Program-made: the position numbers and the translations under genes
The notes under the pieces: model-generated
The model's database searches: none
What the model saw: only the letters and a program-made list of their open reading frames with translations
What the model was told of the DNA's origin: nothing
From: Pantoea dispersa
GTDB taxonomy: Bacteria; Pseudomonadota; Gammaproteobacteria; Enterobacterales; Enterobacteriaceae
Length of the DNA: 64,000 nt
Direction of reading: 5' to 3'
NCBI RefSeq assembly: GCF_014155765.1
Contig: NZ_SCKT01000001.1
Span: 124,001 to 188,000, forward strand
Part shown: positions 49,046-59,168 of the stretch, piece by piece
Layout: each line of letters begins with the position of its first letter
How positions within the stretch are numbered: position 1 is the stretch's first letter

Positions 49046-49261
49046 TTAATCAACCTGATGGCCAATAATGCCGCCCACCGCAGCGCCACCGACGGTACCC
49101 AGCGCGCTGCCGTTGGTGAGCACCGATCCACCAATAGCACCGGCACCGGCGCCAATCGCCGTGTTGCGGTCACGTTTTGACCAGTTGGAACAGCCGCTCA
49201 GGGCCACCACTAACGCCGTTGCCAGCACGGCAACCGTCACGCGTTTCATTGTTGTAGTCAT
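49046..49261 (-). CDS. osmB: Osmotically inducible lipoprotein OsmB
   Basis: 71 residues. A small outer-membrane lipoprotein induced by hyperosmolarity and stationary phase. Lipobox LSGC, followed by the very conserved SNWSKRDRNTAIGAGAGAIGGSVLTNGSALGTVGGAAVGG glycine-zipper region (given in parts). AAGGAG is six bases before ATG 49261; the frame also opens two codons earlier. Confidence 0.95.
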   Translation of the reverse strand: MTTTMKRVTVAVLATALVVALSGCSNWSKRDRNTAIGAGAGAIGGSVLTNGSALGTVGGAAVGGIIGHQVD

Positions 49262-49644
49262 GGACATCTCCTTGATGGTTTGCTCAGAGGCAACTCGTTA
49301 AGTATAGATGTTACGCCCTGAAGTTGTTCGCCCAATGCACTCAGGCGGTGCTTTTCCTTCAGCCTGCACGCTGGCGCGCAGCCCTTAGCGCGCGTTGTTC
49401 ACGCTGCTGGCAAAGACCATTTTGGTACCGCCGCAGGCTTGAGATAATTCTAGGCGTAAGCGGATGTGTATGCAGAAAGAAAACTCTGAAATCCTGACGT
49501 GGTGTCCGCATCCGGATCCCGTATCAAACCCCACACTTTGCCCGCTTTAGCCACTTTCCGCTGCTAATCCAGCCATTCCCTCCATAACGTTTTTACCGGT
49601 GGCTCCGCACAATTCAGTGATGACTGTATGGCGGAGAAAACACA
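49262..49644. promoter_or_regulatory. Gap between osmB and the araD-like gene
   Basis: About 380 bases with no supported gene. E. coli has yciT and yciZ at this position; neither is recognisable here. The left end holds the osmB promoter and the right end the upstream region of the araD-like gene. Confidence 0.4.
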
Positions 49645-50343
49645 ATGCTGGAAGCGCTGAAACAGCAGGTTCTGGAGGCCAATCTCGACCTGCCGCGTTA
49701 CAACCTGGTGACCTTTACGTGGGGCAATGTCAGCGCGGTAGACCGCGAGCGCGGGCTGCTGGTGATCAAACCCTCGGGCGTTAAATATGAGCAGATGCAG
49801 CGCGACGACATGGTGGTGGTCGAACTGGAAAGCGGCAATGTCGTGGAGGGCCAGCTGCGGCCATCCTCGGATACCGCGACACACCGCGCACTGTATCTGG
49901 CGTGGCCGGAGATTGGCGGCATCGTGCATACCCATTCGCGCCACGCCACCATCTGGGCGCAGGCGGGCAGGGACATTCCGGCGTGGGGCACCACGCACGC
50001 TGATGATTTTTATGGCACCATTCCCTGCACCCGTGCCATGCAGCGGGCAGAGATTGAGCAGGAATATGAATGGCACACCGGCCAGGTCATCATTGAAACC
50101 TTTGCGCAGCGCGGCATCGAGCCCGGCGCGATTCCTGCTGCGCTGGTGAACTCCCACGGGCCGTTTGCCTGGGGTAAAGATGCACATAGCGCGGTGCACA
50201 GTGCGGTGGTGCTGGAAGAGGTGGCCTATATGGCGCTGCACACTGAGCAGCTGCGCGCGGAGCTGCCGCCTATCGCTCAGACCCTGCTTGACCTGCACTA
50301 TCTGCGCAAGCACGGGAAGAGCGCCTGGTACGGGCAAGGCTGA
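49645..50343 (+). CDS. L-ribulose-5-phosphate 4-epimerase, AraD type
   Basis: 232 residues. Class II aldolase-like enzyme converting L-ribulose 5-phosphate to D-xylulose 5-phosphate. Zinc histidines are His95 and His97 in IVHTHSRHA, plus His in NSHGPFAWG; the catalytic Asp near residue 120 is in TTHADDFYG. The sequence [27 protein letters not shown] is close to E. coli AraD. No araA or araB is near, so its pathway role (arabinose, ascorbate or other) cannot be decided from context. It is followed by a terminator. Confidence 0.9.
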   Translation: MLEALKQQVLEANLDLPRYNLVTFTWGNVSAVDRERGLLVIKPSGVKYEQMQRDDMVVVELESGNVVEGQLRPSSDTATHRALYLAWPEIGGIVHTHSRHATIWAQAGRDIPAWGTTHADDFYGTIPCTRAMQRAEIEQEYEWHTGQVIIETFAQRGIEPGAIPAALVNSHGPFAWGKDAHSAVHSAVVLEEVAYMALHTEQLRAELPPIAQTLLDLHYLRKHGKSAWYGQG

Positions 50344-50360
50344 GCGCGTGATGTTTTCTC

Positions 50361-50385
50361 AAGGCACCGGCGGGTGCCTTTTTTA
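50361..50385 (+). terminator. Terminator after the araD-like gene
   Basis: AAGGCACC-GGCG-GGTGCCTT is followed by TTTT, 17 bases after the stop. Confidence 0.9.
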
Positions 50386-50636
50386 TTTAAGGGGATTGCG
50401 TGCCCGGACGAGACGGGGACTGTTAATGCTGTGATTTATTCACTATGCGTTAAGCGTATTTATGCGCTTGCCGGCTGTTGCGCCGTCATTAAGTAAGCCC
50501 GCTAATCTTTCCTCAGGCAGGGGCTCGGGGATCTCTCTGGATTTTACGTTATAAATCAAACTCTCATTTGGTCTGGCCTCACTCTGCATTACGCTGATGT
50601 GGCGTTTAACGCATCACATAAATAGAGGATGAGACG

Positions 50637-51503
50637 ATGACAGTAATTAACCAACCAACCTGCCGCCTGTTTACCGAAGTCGGCCAAACCACACAGCTCG
50701 CCGCCTATTATGAGGAAGGTCGACACACCATGTGGATGATGCTGCGCGCTCAGCCGCGCCCCAGTTTCAACCACGAATTAATTGAGGAGATCATGAACCT
50801 GAGCTACGCAGCCCAGCGTTCCGGTCTGCCGATTGATTTCTGGGTGACCGGATCGCTGGTGCCGCAGATGTTTAACGCCGGGGGCGATTTGCGTTTCTTT
50901 GTCGAATGCATTCGCAACAACCGCCGTGAAGCACTGCGCGCCTACGCCCGCGCCTGTGTTGACTGCATCCATTCAGCGGCTCGGGGGTTTGATACCGGCG
51001 CAGTGACGCTGGCGATGATTGAGGGCAGTGCCTTAGGCGGCGGTTTTGAAGCAGCGCTGGCGCACCACTTCATTCTGGCGCAGAACAGTGCACGTATGGG
51101 CTTCCCGGAAATTGCCTTCAACCTGTTCCCCGGCATGGGCGGCTACTCGCTGGTCGCGCGCCGCTCCGGGATGAAGCTGGCCGAAGAGCTGATCTGTGAA
51201 GGGGAGTCGCACAGCGCAGAGTGGTATGAAACCCGTGGTCTGGTCGATAAAGTATTCCAGCCCGGTGACAGCTACCGCACCACGCGTACCTTCATCGATA
51301 CGCTGCGGCCAAAACTGAATGGAGTCCGTGCCATGCTGAAAGCGCGACAGCGCGTGCTGCAGCTGTCACGGGCAGAACTGATGGATATTACTGAGGATTG
51401 GGTCGACTATGCTTTCACGCTGGAACCGAAAGATATTGCCTACATGGAACGTCTGGTACAGCTGCAAAATCGTCACAGCGCATCATTGCGTAAAGCCGGT
51501 TAG
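50637..51503 (+). CDS. rpfF: RpfF-type cis-2-unsaturated fatty acid (DSF) synthase
   Basis: 288 residues. Crotonase-fold enzyme that, in Xanthomonas, Burkholderia and Cronobacter, makes diffusible signal factors from acyl-ACP. The two catalytic glutamates of the family are in place: Glu138 in LGGGFEAALAHH and Glu158 in GFPEIAFNLFPGMGGY, 20 residues apart as in the characterised Xanthomonas protein. Length matches (about 289). Convergent with the receptor remnant 15 bases downstream, with no terminator between. The upstream gap holds an imperfect inverted repeat (about 50595-50619), a candidate operator. Confidence 0.9.
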   Translation: MTVINQPTCRLFTEVGQTTQLAAYYEEGRHTMWMMLRAQPRPSFNHELIEEIMNLSYAAQRSGLPIDFWVTGSLVPQMFNAGGDLRFFVECIRNNRREALRAYARACVDCIHSAARGFDTGAVTLAMIEGSALGGGFEAALAHHFILAQNSARMGFPEIAFNLFPGMGGYSLVARRSGMKLAEELICEGESHSAEWYETRGLVDKVFQPGDSYRTTRTFIDTLRPKLNGVRAMLKARQRVLQLSRAELMDITEDWVDYAFTLEPKDIAYMERLVQLQNRHSASLRKAG

Positions 51504-51518
51504 CAGTACGCTAAGACG

Positions 51519-53090
51519 TTAAACGCGGGCAGGATGCTTAGCCAGCCAATGCCCGAGCTGCTCTGCGGGCATTGGTTTCGCATAATAATAACCCTGACGC
51601 CCATCGACACCGTTGGTCAGCACAAACTTCTCTTCGGCTTTGGTTTCGATGCCTTCGGCAATGACCTGTAAATCCAGGGCTTTCGCCACGGCAACGATCG
51701 CGCGCACCAGCGACTGCGATACCGGTTGCTTGTTAATATTGCGCACAAAACTTTGATCCAGCTTAATCGCATCGATCGGCACGCGCGCCAGCTGGGAGAG
51801 CGAGGAGTAGCCCGTGCCGAAATCATCCAGATGCACCTGTGCGCCTAACTCCTGAAACTGTTTCATCAGCTTCAGCGCACCGGCCTCGTTCTCGATCAGG
51901 CAGCTTTCCGTCAGCTCGATGTCTATCGGGCACTCACTGATGCCCGCTTCGCTCAGCGCCTGTTTCAGGTCGCTGTAGATGCTCTGGTCGATCAGCTGCT
52001 TGGCGGAAACGTTCACTGCGACACGCAGGTAAATGCCTTCGCTGCGCCATTTTACGATTTGCTGCAACACGTTCAGCATTACCCAGCGCCCGAGCGGCAC
52101 AATCAGTCCGGACTCTTCCGCGTAAGAGATGAAATCGCCAGGCGGCACCAGGCCGCGTTCAGGTGAATTCCAGCGCACCAGCGCCTCGGCACTGCGCACT
52201 TCACCGTCGCGATCGATCTTCGGCTGATAGTGCACCACCAGATGATCCTGCTCCAGCGCTTTGCGCAGATTGGTATCCAGCCACAGATATTCAAATACGC
52301 GCTGGTTCATCTCGCTGGCGAACACGCAGAATTTGCCGCGCCCGTTCTCTTTAGCGTGGTACATCGCGGTATCGGCGTTACGAATCAGACTTTCGCGATC
52401 TTCACCATGCAGCGGGGCGAGGGCGATACCAATCGAGCAGCCGCTGTAGACTTCGATCAGCCCGATACGGAACGGCTGACGCAGCCGCTCCAGAATGCGT
52501 GAGGCCATCGCCTCCAGCGCCGCCTGACTGGTGTGCTCAGCCAGCACCACAAATTCATCACCGCCGAGACGTGCCAGCGTCTGATCCTTGCCGAGACAGC
52601 TGAGGATCGCCAGCGACACCGCCTGCAGCAGCTGGTCGCCAAACATATGGCCGTAGGCATCGTTTACCTTCTTGAAATTGTCGAGATCGAGGTAAACCAC
52701 GCCGGTCTGGCTGCCGTTAGCCAGCTCCAGTGCCAGGCTAATTTGCTGATGGATAGCGTTGCGATTCGGCAGGCCCGTCACCGTGTCGGTATTGGCCATA
52801 ACGCGTAAGCGCTCCTGCGCCCGACGCTCTTCTGTGATGTCGGTTCCGGAACAGATGAGGAAAATTTCATTTTTTCCGCTACCGCTGTGGACGAACTTAT
52901 TACGAAACAGAAACAGTCGCTGACCTTTTCGGGTTTTAACCCAGCGCTCCACTTCGTAGGAGTTGCCGTCGCGAAAGAAGCCGGCGATATTGCGGCGCGA
53001 CGCCTGCGCTTCCTGTTTGGTCATAAACAGCTGAAACACATTGCGGCCAATTACTTCCTGCTCTTTCAGGCCGGTGTACTTCGCCGGCAA
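51519..53090 (-). pseudogene. rpfR: 5'-truncated RpfR/PdeR: partial PAS, GGDEF, EAL
   Basis: 523-codon open frame, homologous to E. coli PdeR (YciR/Gmr) and to the DSF receptor RpfR. From its first possible start (TTG 53090) it has only the C-terminal part of the PAS domain (KYTGLKEQEVIGRNVFQLF to ICSGTDITEERRAQE), then GGDEF (RLGGDEFVV, residues 176-180) and EAL (SAEALVRW at 301, LDDFGTGYSSLSQLAR at 421). The intact homologue is about 660 residues, so roughly 140 N-terminal residues, including the RpfF-interaction domain, are gone. The upstream DNA is cstA. Residual c-di-GMP activity from an internal start (e.g. ATG 52799) is possible. Confidence 0.88.
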
Positions 53091-54366
53091 TACCGCTCAG
53101 CATCTCCGGCGTCACCACAAAGCCCCAGCCGTTAATTACCTGAGACGCGTTCTCCACCGTGGTGCCAATCAGCGCCGCCGGTGAGTTCATGGCAAAGTAG
53201 ACGCCCGGATCGAGCACCGAGGCACAAATCAGCGCCATGATCGCCACAAAGGACTCCATCAGCATGGCGCCATAGCCGATAAAGCGAATATGGCTTTCGC
53301 GCTCCACCAGTTTTGGCGTGGTACCGCTCGACACCAGCGCGTGGAAGCCGGAGATCGCGCCGCAGGCAATGGTGATAAACAGGAACGGGAACAGCGCGCC
53401 GGAGAACACCGGGCCCGTGCCGTCGATAAAGCGCGTCACCGCCGGCATCTTCAGTTCCGGCATGGCGAACAGAATGCCCACCGCCAGCCCGATGATTACG
53501 CCGATTTTCAGGAAGGTGGAGAGGTAATCACGCGGCGCCAGCAGCAGCCACACCGGCAGCGACGAGGCAACAAAACCGTAGATCACCAGCACCCACGTCA
53601 GCTCGGTGCCTTTCAGGGTAAAAATCGGTCCCCAGTACGGATCGGCCGCCACGTCACCGCCGTAAATGATCGCCGCCATCATCAGCACAAAGCCGATGAT
53701 CGACACTTCGGCGATTTTGCCCGGACGCAGAAAGCGCATATACACGCCCATGAACAGGGCAATCGGAATGGTGGCGGCGATGGTAAACAGCCCCCACGGA
53801 CTGTTAGCCAGCGCTTTCACCACCACCAGCGCCAGCGCGGAGAGAATAATGATCATCACACCGAGCGCACCGAGCATGGTGACCACGCCGGCGAACGAGC
53901 CCAGTTCCTGGCGCGCCATCTCACCCAGCGAACGACCGTCGCGGCGCGTGGAGATAAACAGCACCAGAAAATCCTGCACCGCGCCGGCCAGCATCACGCC
54001 AACCAGAATCCAGATGGTGCCGGGCAGAAAACCCATCTGCGCCGCCAGGATCGGCCCGACCAGCGGACCGGCACCGGCGATCGCGGCAAAGTGGTGGCCA
54101 AACAGCACCCATTTGTTGGTGGGAACATAGTCCAGCCCGTCATTGAAGCGCTCTGCCGGCGTGCGGCGCCGGTCGTCCAGCTCAAAAATGCGCCTGGCGA
54201 TAAACAGGCTGTAGAAGCGATACGCGATGCTATAGCAGGCGACGGAGGCGATCACCAGCCAGACGGCATTAACGTGCTCGCCGCGACTGAGTGCCAGTAT
54301 GGCGAACGCAGCCGCACCAATTAACGCCACCGCTAACCAGATCAATCCGGTTCTGACGTTGTTCAT
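52936..54366 (-). pseudogene. cstA: 3'-truncated cstA, carbon-starvation peptide/pyruvate transporter
   Basis: The 476-codon frame encodes about 430 residues of CstA (MNNVRTGLIWLAV start with AAGGAG upstream), a multi-helix inner membrane transporter induced by carbon starvation. Conserved blocks include VLFGHHFAAIAGAGPLVGP, FLFITIACGAISGFHALVSSGTTPK and VSSGTTPK. After TPEMLSGIAGEV the match stops and 46 unrelated residues follow, read out of frame through rpfR. E. coli CstA is about 700 residues, so some 250 C-terminal residues are missing. Function is doubtful. Confidence 0.85.
53070..53090 (-). other. cstA-rpfR deletion junction
   Basis: Homology changes from CstA (to the right, on the minus strand) to RpfR (to the left) within about ten bases of 53078. 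The two reading frames differ by one base, and a stop (TGA) in the rpfR frame lies within the cstA side nearby. Confidence 0.8.
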
Positions 54367-54508
54367 GAGTTAACTCCTTGTAGGGACCGGGAAAAAGGCG
54401 ATCGGAATACAACAAGTTAAAAGTAATGTAATGAATTGTTAACGACAGGGAATCGGATCAGAAGTGTGAAGCGGGAAACAAATTTAACAACTGTTCAGGC
54501 GGGCGGGG

Positions 54509-54538
54509 AAAAATGCGGGATAACGGCTGTTATCCCGC
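54509..54538 (-). terminator. rnb terminator
   Basis: GCGGGATAAC-GGCT-GTTATCCCGC (54515-54538) is followed on the minus strand by ATTTTTC. It lies 12 bases after the rnb stop. Confidence 0.9.
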
Positions 54539-54550
54539 ACGATTTCATGC

Positions 54551-56485
54551 TCAGGCGGCCGGACGGGCCACCACGCTGCGTGTTTCCATGCGCACTTCGG
54601 CGATGGTCACATCAATCACATCGGTCACGCGGTAGGCCACTTCACCTTTGATCTGCACGGTCCCGCTCTCCTGCGAGCACACCAGTTCGTCACGCACGGC
54701 GTGAATGAACGGGGCAGGGATAAAGGCGACCGCACCGTTCTCCAGCAGGCGCACGCGCATGCCGCCGCGCGAAACGTCGATGATCTCGGCACTGAATTTG
54801 CGGTCAGTGCCGGCAAACGGCGCGAGGAAGCGCGCGTACAGCCAGTCACCGACATCGCGCTCGGCCATGCGGTTGAGACGGCGACGCTCACTCATGATCA
54901 GGGTCACGTCATCCTGTGGCCGCGCAATGCTTTCGCCGCGCACGATAGCCTTCAGCAGACGATGGTTGATCATATCGCCGAATTTACGAATCGGTGACGT
55001 CCAGGTCGCGTAGGCGTCGAGGCCGAGGCCAAAGTGCGGGCCCGGTTCGGTGCTGATTTCGGCGAAACTCTGGAAACGACGAATGCGGCTGTCGAGATAC
55101 TGGGTTGGCTGCGCATCAAGCTGACGACGCAGCTGACGGAAGCCTTCCAGCGTGGTAATGGCCTGCGGATCAACCGTGATACCGTGACCAGCCAGTACCC
55201 CAGCCGCCTGTTCCGCGTTCGCCTGGTCGAAACCGGTGTGCAGGTTGTAGATACCGAAGCCAAGCTTCTCCTGCAGCACTTTAGCGGCGCAGACGTTGGC
55301 GAGGATCATCGCTTCTTCCACGATGCGGTTAGCGATGCGGCGCGGTTCCGCAATAATATCCAGCACTTCGCCTTTCTCACCCAGCACGAAGCGGTAGTCA
55401 GGGCGATCTTTAAACACCAGCGCGTGCGTCTGACGCCACTCGCCGCGCGCCAGGCACAGGCGATGCAGCAGGCGAATCTGCTGCGCGATGGTGTCATTTT
55501 CCGGCTGCCAGCTGCCGCTGTTCTCCAGCCAGTCCGACACTTCGTCGTACACCAGCTTGGCTTTGGATTCGATCCACGCGGCAAAGAAGTGGGCATCGTC
55601 AGCCAGGCTGCCATCCGGCAGTACAGTGACGCGACACACCAGCGCCGGACGCCTGACGTTAGGGCGCAGCGAGCAGACATCATCTGACAGTTCGCGCGGC
55701 AGCATCGGGATGTTAAAGCCCGGCAGATAGTTGGTGAAGGCGCGTCTGGAGGCCAGCTGGTCGAGTTCGCTGCCGGCGGCAACGTAAGCGGTCGGGTCGG
55801 CAATGGCGATGGTCAGCGCCAGCTTGCCTTCTGCCAGCTCTTCAACATACAGCGCATCGTCCATATCTTCGGTGCTGGCGCTGTCGATGGTGACAAAGTT
55901 CAGCGCGGTGAGATCTTCACGCTGCAGCTGTTCGTCCAGCATCTCGCCAAAGCCCACTTCCGGCGCTTCGCGCTCCAGATTGTGGCGTGACAGCGTGACC
56001 CACCACGGCGCGAGGTGATCGTCCGCGGTGACAACAAATTCGGTCAGTTCGGCATAGAAACCGCGATCGCCTTTCAGCGGATGGCGGCGCATCTCTGCCA
56101 CGGCCCAGTCACCGTTCTGGAAATCGTGGGTCAGGCCACGCACCGCACGGCACTGAATCGCGTCTTTCAGCAGCGGATGATCCGGCACGATAGACAGGCG
56201 GTCATCTTTTTTCTGCACGCGGCCGACAAAGCGCGTCAGGAACGGCTCAATCAGGGTTTCCGGCTCCGCGCTCTCGCGGTCTTTATCAGTGTGGATCACG
56301 GCGGAAATGCGGTCGCCGTGCATCACTTTCTTCATCTGCGGAGGGGGAATGAAGTAGCTTTTCTGAGCGTCAACTTCGAGGAAGCCAAAGCCTTTTTCCG
56401 TGCCTTTCACAACACCTTCGGCGCGCGGGGTCTGCGCGTGAAGCTTCTCTTTCAGCTGCGCGAGCAGCGGGTTATCCTGGAACAT
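54551..56485 (-). CDS. rnb: Ribonuclease II
   Basis: 644 residues, same length as E. coli RNase II. A 3'-5' processive exoribonuclease. N-terminal cold-shock domains ([16 protein letters not shown]...GEVHG-like) are followed by the RNB domain with the catalytic aspartates in [17 protein letters not shown] near residue 201, and ends with an S1 domain ([22 protein letters not shown]). In E. coli pdeR precedes it directly; here cstA is inserted between. Confidence 0.97.
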   Translation of the reverse strand: MFQDNPLLAQLKEKLHAQTPRAEGVVKGTEKGFGFLEVDAQKSYFIPPPQMKKVMHGDRISAVIHTDKDRESAEPETLIEPFLTRFVGRVQKKDDRLSIVPDHPLLKDAIQCRAVRGLTHDFQNGDWAVAEMRRHPLKGDRGFYAELTEFVVTADDHLAPWWVTLSRHNLEREAPEVGFGEMLDEQLQREDLTALNFVTIDSASTEDMDDALYVEELAEGKLALTIAIADPTAYVAAGSELDQLASRRAFTNYLPGFNIPMLPRELSDDVCSLRPNVRRPALVCRVTVLPDGSLADDAHFFAAWIESKAKLVYDEVSDWLENSGSWQPENDTIAQQIRLLHRLCLARGEWRQTHALVFKDRPDYRFVLGEKGEVLDIIAEPRRIANRIVEEAMILANVCAAKVLQEKLGFGIYNLHTGFDQANAEQAAGVLAGHGITVDPQAITTLEGFRQLRRQLDAQPTQYLDSRIRRFQSFAEISTEPGPHFGLGLDAYATWTSPIRKFGDMINHRLLKAIVRGESIARPQDDVTLIMSERRRLNRMAERDVGDWLYARFLAPFAGTDRKFSAEIIDVSRGGMRVRLLENGAVAFIPAPFIHAVRDELVCSQESGTVQIKGEVAYRVTDVIDVTIAEVRMETRSVVARPAA

Positions 56486-56564
56486 AATATATTTAGTTTC
56501 GTGGCCTAAGAGCGGTGGACAGTTTTACGCGAATCAGGTCCGCGCGGCAAGGCTAAAACAGGCG

Positions 56565-56589
56565 AAAAAGCCGCTTTACGCGGCTTTTT
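56565..56589 (-). terminator. Terminator after ydeP
   Basis: AAAAAGCCGC-TTTAC-GCGGCTTTTT (56565-56589), read on the minus strand, ends with a T tract, 23 bases past the ydeP stop. Confidence 0.85.
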
Positions 56590-56611
56590 ACTTTCTGGTA
56601 ACGCGGAGAAC

Positions 56612-58921
56612 TCAGGCGATACGCTGGGTCGGCGCGGCGGCGGTCAGCGCCAGCTTCACCGGTACCGATTTGGAGGTGGGCGTACCGCTGCCGTCACCGT
56701 AGCTGGAGAGCGGTACCAGCGGATTGGTCTCCGGATAGTAGGCGGCGAGGTTACCGCGCGGAATATTATACGGCACCAGCTTAAAGCCGCTGACGCGACG
56801 CGTCAGACCGTCATTCCACAGGGTTTCAATATCGACCAGCTGCCCTTCGCTGAAGCCGAGGGACGCCATGTCGTCCGGGTGGATAAATACCACTTCACGC
56901 TGACCATACACGCCGCGATAGCGGTCATCCAGGCCATAAATGGTGGTGTTGTACTGGTCATGCGAGCGCAGCGTCTGCAACGTGAATGGCACTTCAACGT
57001 CATTGCCCAGCTGCGGGAACAGCGAGGTCGGCAGTGCCGCCGCGCTGAATTCTGCCTGACGCGATGGCGTATTGAAACGCAGTTCTGCGGCAGCGTTACC
57101 GAGGTAAAAGCCGCCGGGAATATCACACTGACGGTTAAAATCAGCGAAGCCGGGGATGGTCGCCGCAATGTGATCGCGAATGACGTTGTAATCAGCGGCC
57201 ATGCCGAGCCAGTCGATGTGGTCGCTGCCCAGCGTCGCGTGCGCGATACCGGCCACAATGGCTGTTTCCGAACGCTGCGTTTCCGCCAGCGGAATGCCGA
57301 CACCTTCTGAGGCATGCACCATGCTAAACGAATCTTCTACGGTGATGAACTGGTTGCCGCTGGCCTGGCGATCGCGCTCGGTACGGCCCAGCGTCGGCAG
57401 AATCAGGCCTTCGTGGCCCGGTACCAGATGGCTGCGGTTCAGCTTGGTGCTGATGTGTACCGTCAGACCACAATGCTGCAGCGCTTCTTCGGTAACCGGT
57501 GAGTCCGGCGCCGCCGCGGCGAGGTTACCGCCCAGCGCAATCAGCACTTTGACTTCATCACGCAGCATGGCGTTGAGCGCTTCAACCGTGTTATGACCGT
57601 GTTCGCGCGGCGGTTCAAAAGCAAAATGTGCGCCCAGTGCATCGAGGAACGCTTTCGACGGTTTCTCGTCGATGCCCATGGTGCGGTTGCCCTGCACGTT
57701 ACTGTGGCCGCGCACCGGACACAGACCCGCGCCTTGTTTGCCGAGCTGGCCAAACAGCAGCTGCAGGTTAACGATTTCCCGTACGGTATCGACCGAGTGT
57801 TTGTGCTGAGTAATGCCCATCGCCCAGGTGATGATCACCCGTTCGGCGCTCTGGTAAATGGCGGCGGCTTCGCGAATCTGCGCTTCGCTCAGGCCCGACT
57901 GCTGCACAATCTGCTCCCAGCGGGTGTCGTCGACGGCCGCCAGATACTGCTCAACGCCCTGGGTGTTGGCGTCAATAAAGGCCTGATCGAATATGCCTTT
58001 TTCACCGGCGGCCAGCCGTTTACGCTGCTCTTCCAGTAGCGCTTTGACCATGCCGCGCACCGCCGCCATATCGCCGCCGAGGTTGGGCTGATAATAGGCA
58101 GAACTGATGTTGCCGGCCATCGACGTCACCACTTCCAGCGGCTTCTGCGGATCGGCAAAACGTTCCAGGCCGCGCTCGCGCAGGGTATTAAAGGTCACGA
58201 TTCTGGCGCCGTGATCGGCGGCGTGACGCAGGCTGTGCAGCATGCGCGGATGGTTGGTGCCGGGATTCTGGCCAAAGACAAAAATCGCATCAGCATGGTC
58301 GAAATCGTCCAGGCGAATGGTGCCTTTACCGACGCCAATGCTGCGTTTCAGTCCGGTGCCGCTGGCTTCGTGGCACATGTTGGAACAGTCAGGGAAATTG
58401 TTGGTGCCCAGCACGCGGCCAAACAGCTGGTACAGCCAGGAGGCTTCATTGCTGGCGCGACCGGAGGTGTACAGCTCCAGCTGGTTTGGATGGTCCATCG
58501 CCTGCAGATGCTGCGCGATCAGCGCAAAGGCGTCATCCCAGCTAATCGGTTCATAGTGATCGGTCGCGCTGTTGTAGCGCATCGGGTGGGTCAGGCGGCC
58601 CTGATACTCAAGGAAATAGTCGCTCTGCTGATACAGAGTGCTGACGCTGTGCTGGGCAAAAAATTCTGGCTCGACGACGCGGCGTGTCGCTTCCCAGGTC
58701 ACGGCTTTCGCGCCGTTTTCGCAGAAGCTAAAGGTGCTCTTGTTATCATCGCCCCAGGCACAGCCCGGGCAGTCAAAGCCGCGCGCTTTGTTCATGCGCA
58801 TCAGGTTACGCATGTTTTTCAGGGCAGCTTTACTGTCAAGGACAAAACGGGTGGTGGCTTCCAGCGAGCCCCAGCCGCCAGCAGCGGCGCGATAGGGCTG
58901 AATCTTACGTTTAAATTTCAT
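56612..58921 (-). CDS. ydeP: FdhF/YdeP-family molybdopterin oxidoreductase
   Basis: 769 residues. A molybdopterin-dependent oxidoreductase of the formate dehydrogenase superfamily; E. coli YdeP is linked to acid resistance. The N-terminus has the YdeP-type CPGCAW motif (Cys51, Cys54) instead of a full 4Fe-4S site. The metal-ligand Cys is probably in the CSNMCHEASGTG segment where FdhF has selenocysteine. Further conserved parts are GQNPGTNHPRML, KQGAGLCPVRGHSNVQGNRTMG and NRSHLVPG. Absent from this place in E. coli. Confidence 0.85.
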   Translation of the reverse strand: MKFKRKIQPYRAAAGGWGSLEATTRFVLDSKAALKNMRNLMRMNKARGFDCPGCAWGDDNKSTFSFCENGAKAVTWEATRRVVEPEFFAQHSVSTLYQQSDYFLEYQGRLTHPMRYNSATDHYEPISWDDAFALIAQHLQAMDHPNQLELYTSGRASNEASWLYQLFGRVLGTNNFPDCSNMCHEASGTGLKRSIGVGKGTIRLDDFDHADAIFVFGQNPGTNHPRMLHSLRHAADHGARIVTFNTLRERGLERFADPQKPLEVVTSMAGNISSAYYQPNLGGDMAAVRGMVKALLEEQRKRLAAGEKGIFDQAFIDANTQGVEQYLAAVDDTRWEQIVQQSGLSEAQIREAAAIYQSAERVIITWAMGITQHKHSVDTVREIVNLQLLFGQLGKQGAGLCPVRGHSNVQGNRTMGIDEKPSKAFLDALGAHFAFEPPREHGHNTVEALNAMLRDEVKVLIALGGNLAAAAPDSPVTEEALQHCGLTVHISTKLNRSHLVPGHEGLILPTLGRTERDRQASGNQFITVEDSFSMVHASEGVGIPLAETQRSETAIVAGIAHATLGSDHIDWLGMAADYNVIRDHIAATIPGFADFNRQCDIPGGFYLGNAAAELRFNTPSRQAEFSAAALPTSLFPQLGNDVEVPFTLQTLRSHDQYNTTIYGLDDRYRGVYGQREVVFIHPDDMASLGFSEGQLVDIETLWNDGLTRRVSGFKLVPYNIPRGNLAAYYPETNPLVPLSSYGDGSGTPTSKSVPVKLALTAAAPTQRIA

Positions 58922-59168
58922 GATAGTCGCAGGCTTATTGTTTATGAATTGTTATCAGAATATGACTTCTGTTGGTGAGAAGTGTGCGACTGACGGCAAA
59001 AGTTGTCTAATTGATTGACTTAATGGTGCGATAGTTAACGTTTATCGCGCGCCAGGGATAAAAGCGTGATCGGCATCATAAATTATCCGCTGCCGCGCGC
59101 CGGCGGGTAAGTGTGCGGCCAAATAGTGGCTAATAATTGCTCTTTCCGTTAGCAAAAGGGCGCGCTCC

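Noticed and set aside
53290-54324. 344-codon plus-strand ORF opposite cstA
   Set aside because: It mirrors cstA codon structure, has low-complexity Arg/Gln/His composition and no ribosome site; it is an antisense shadow.
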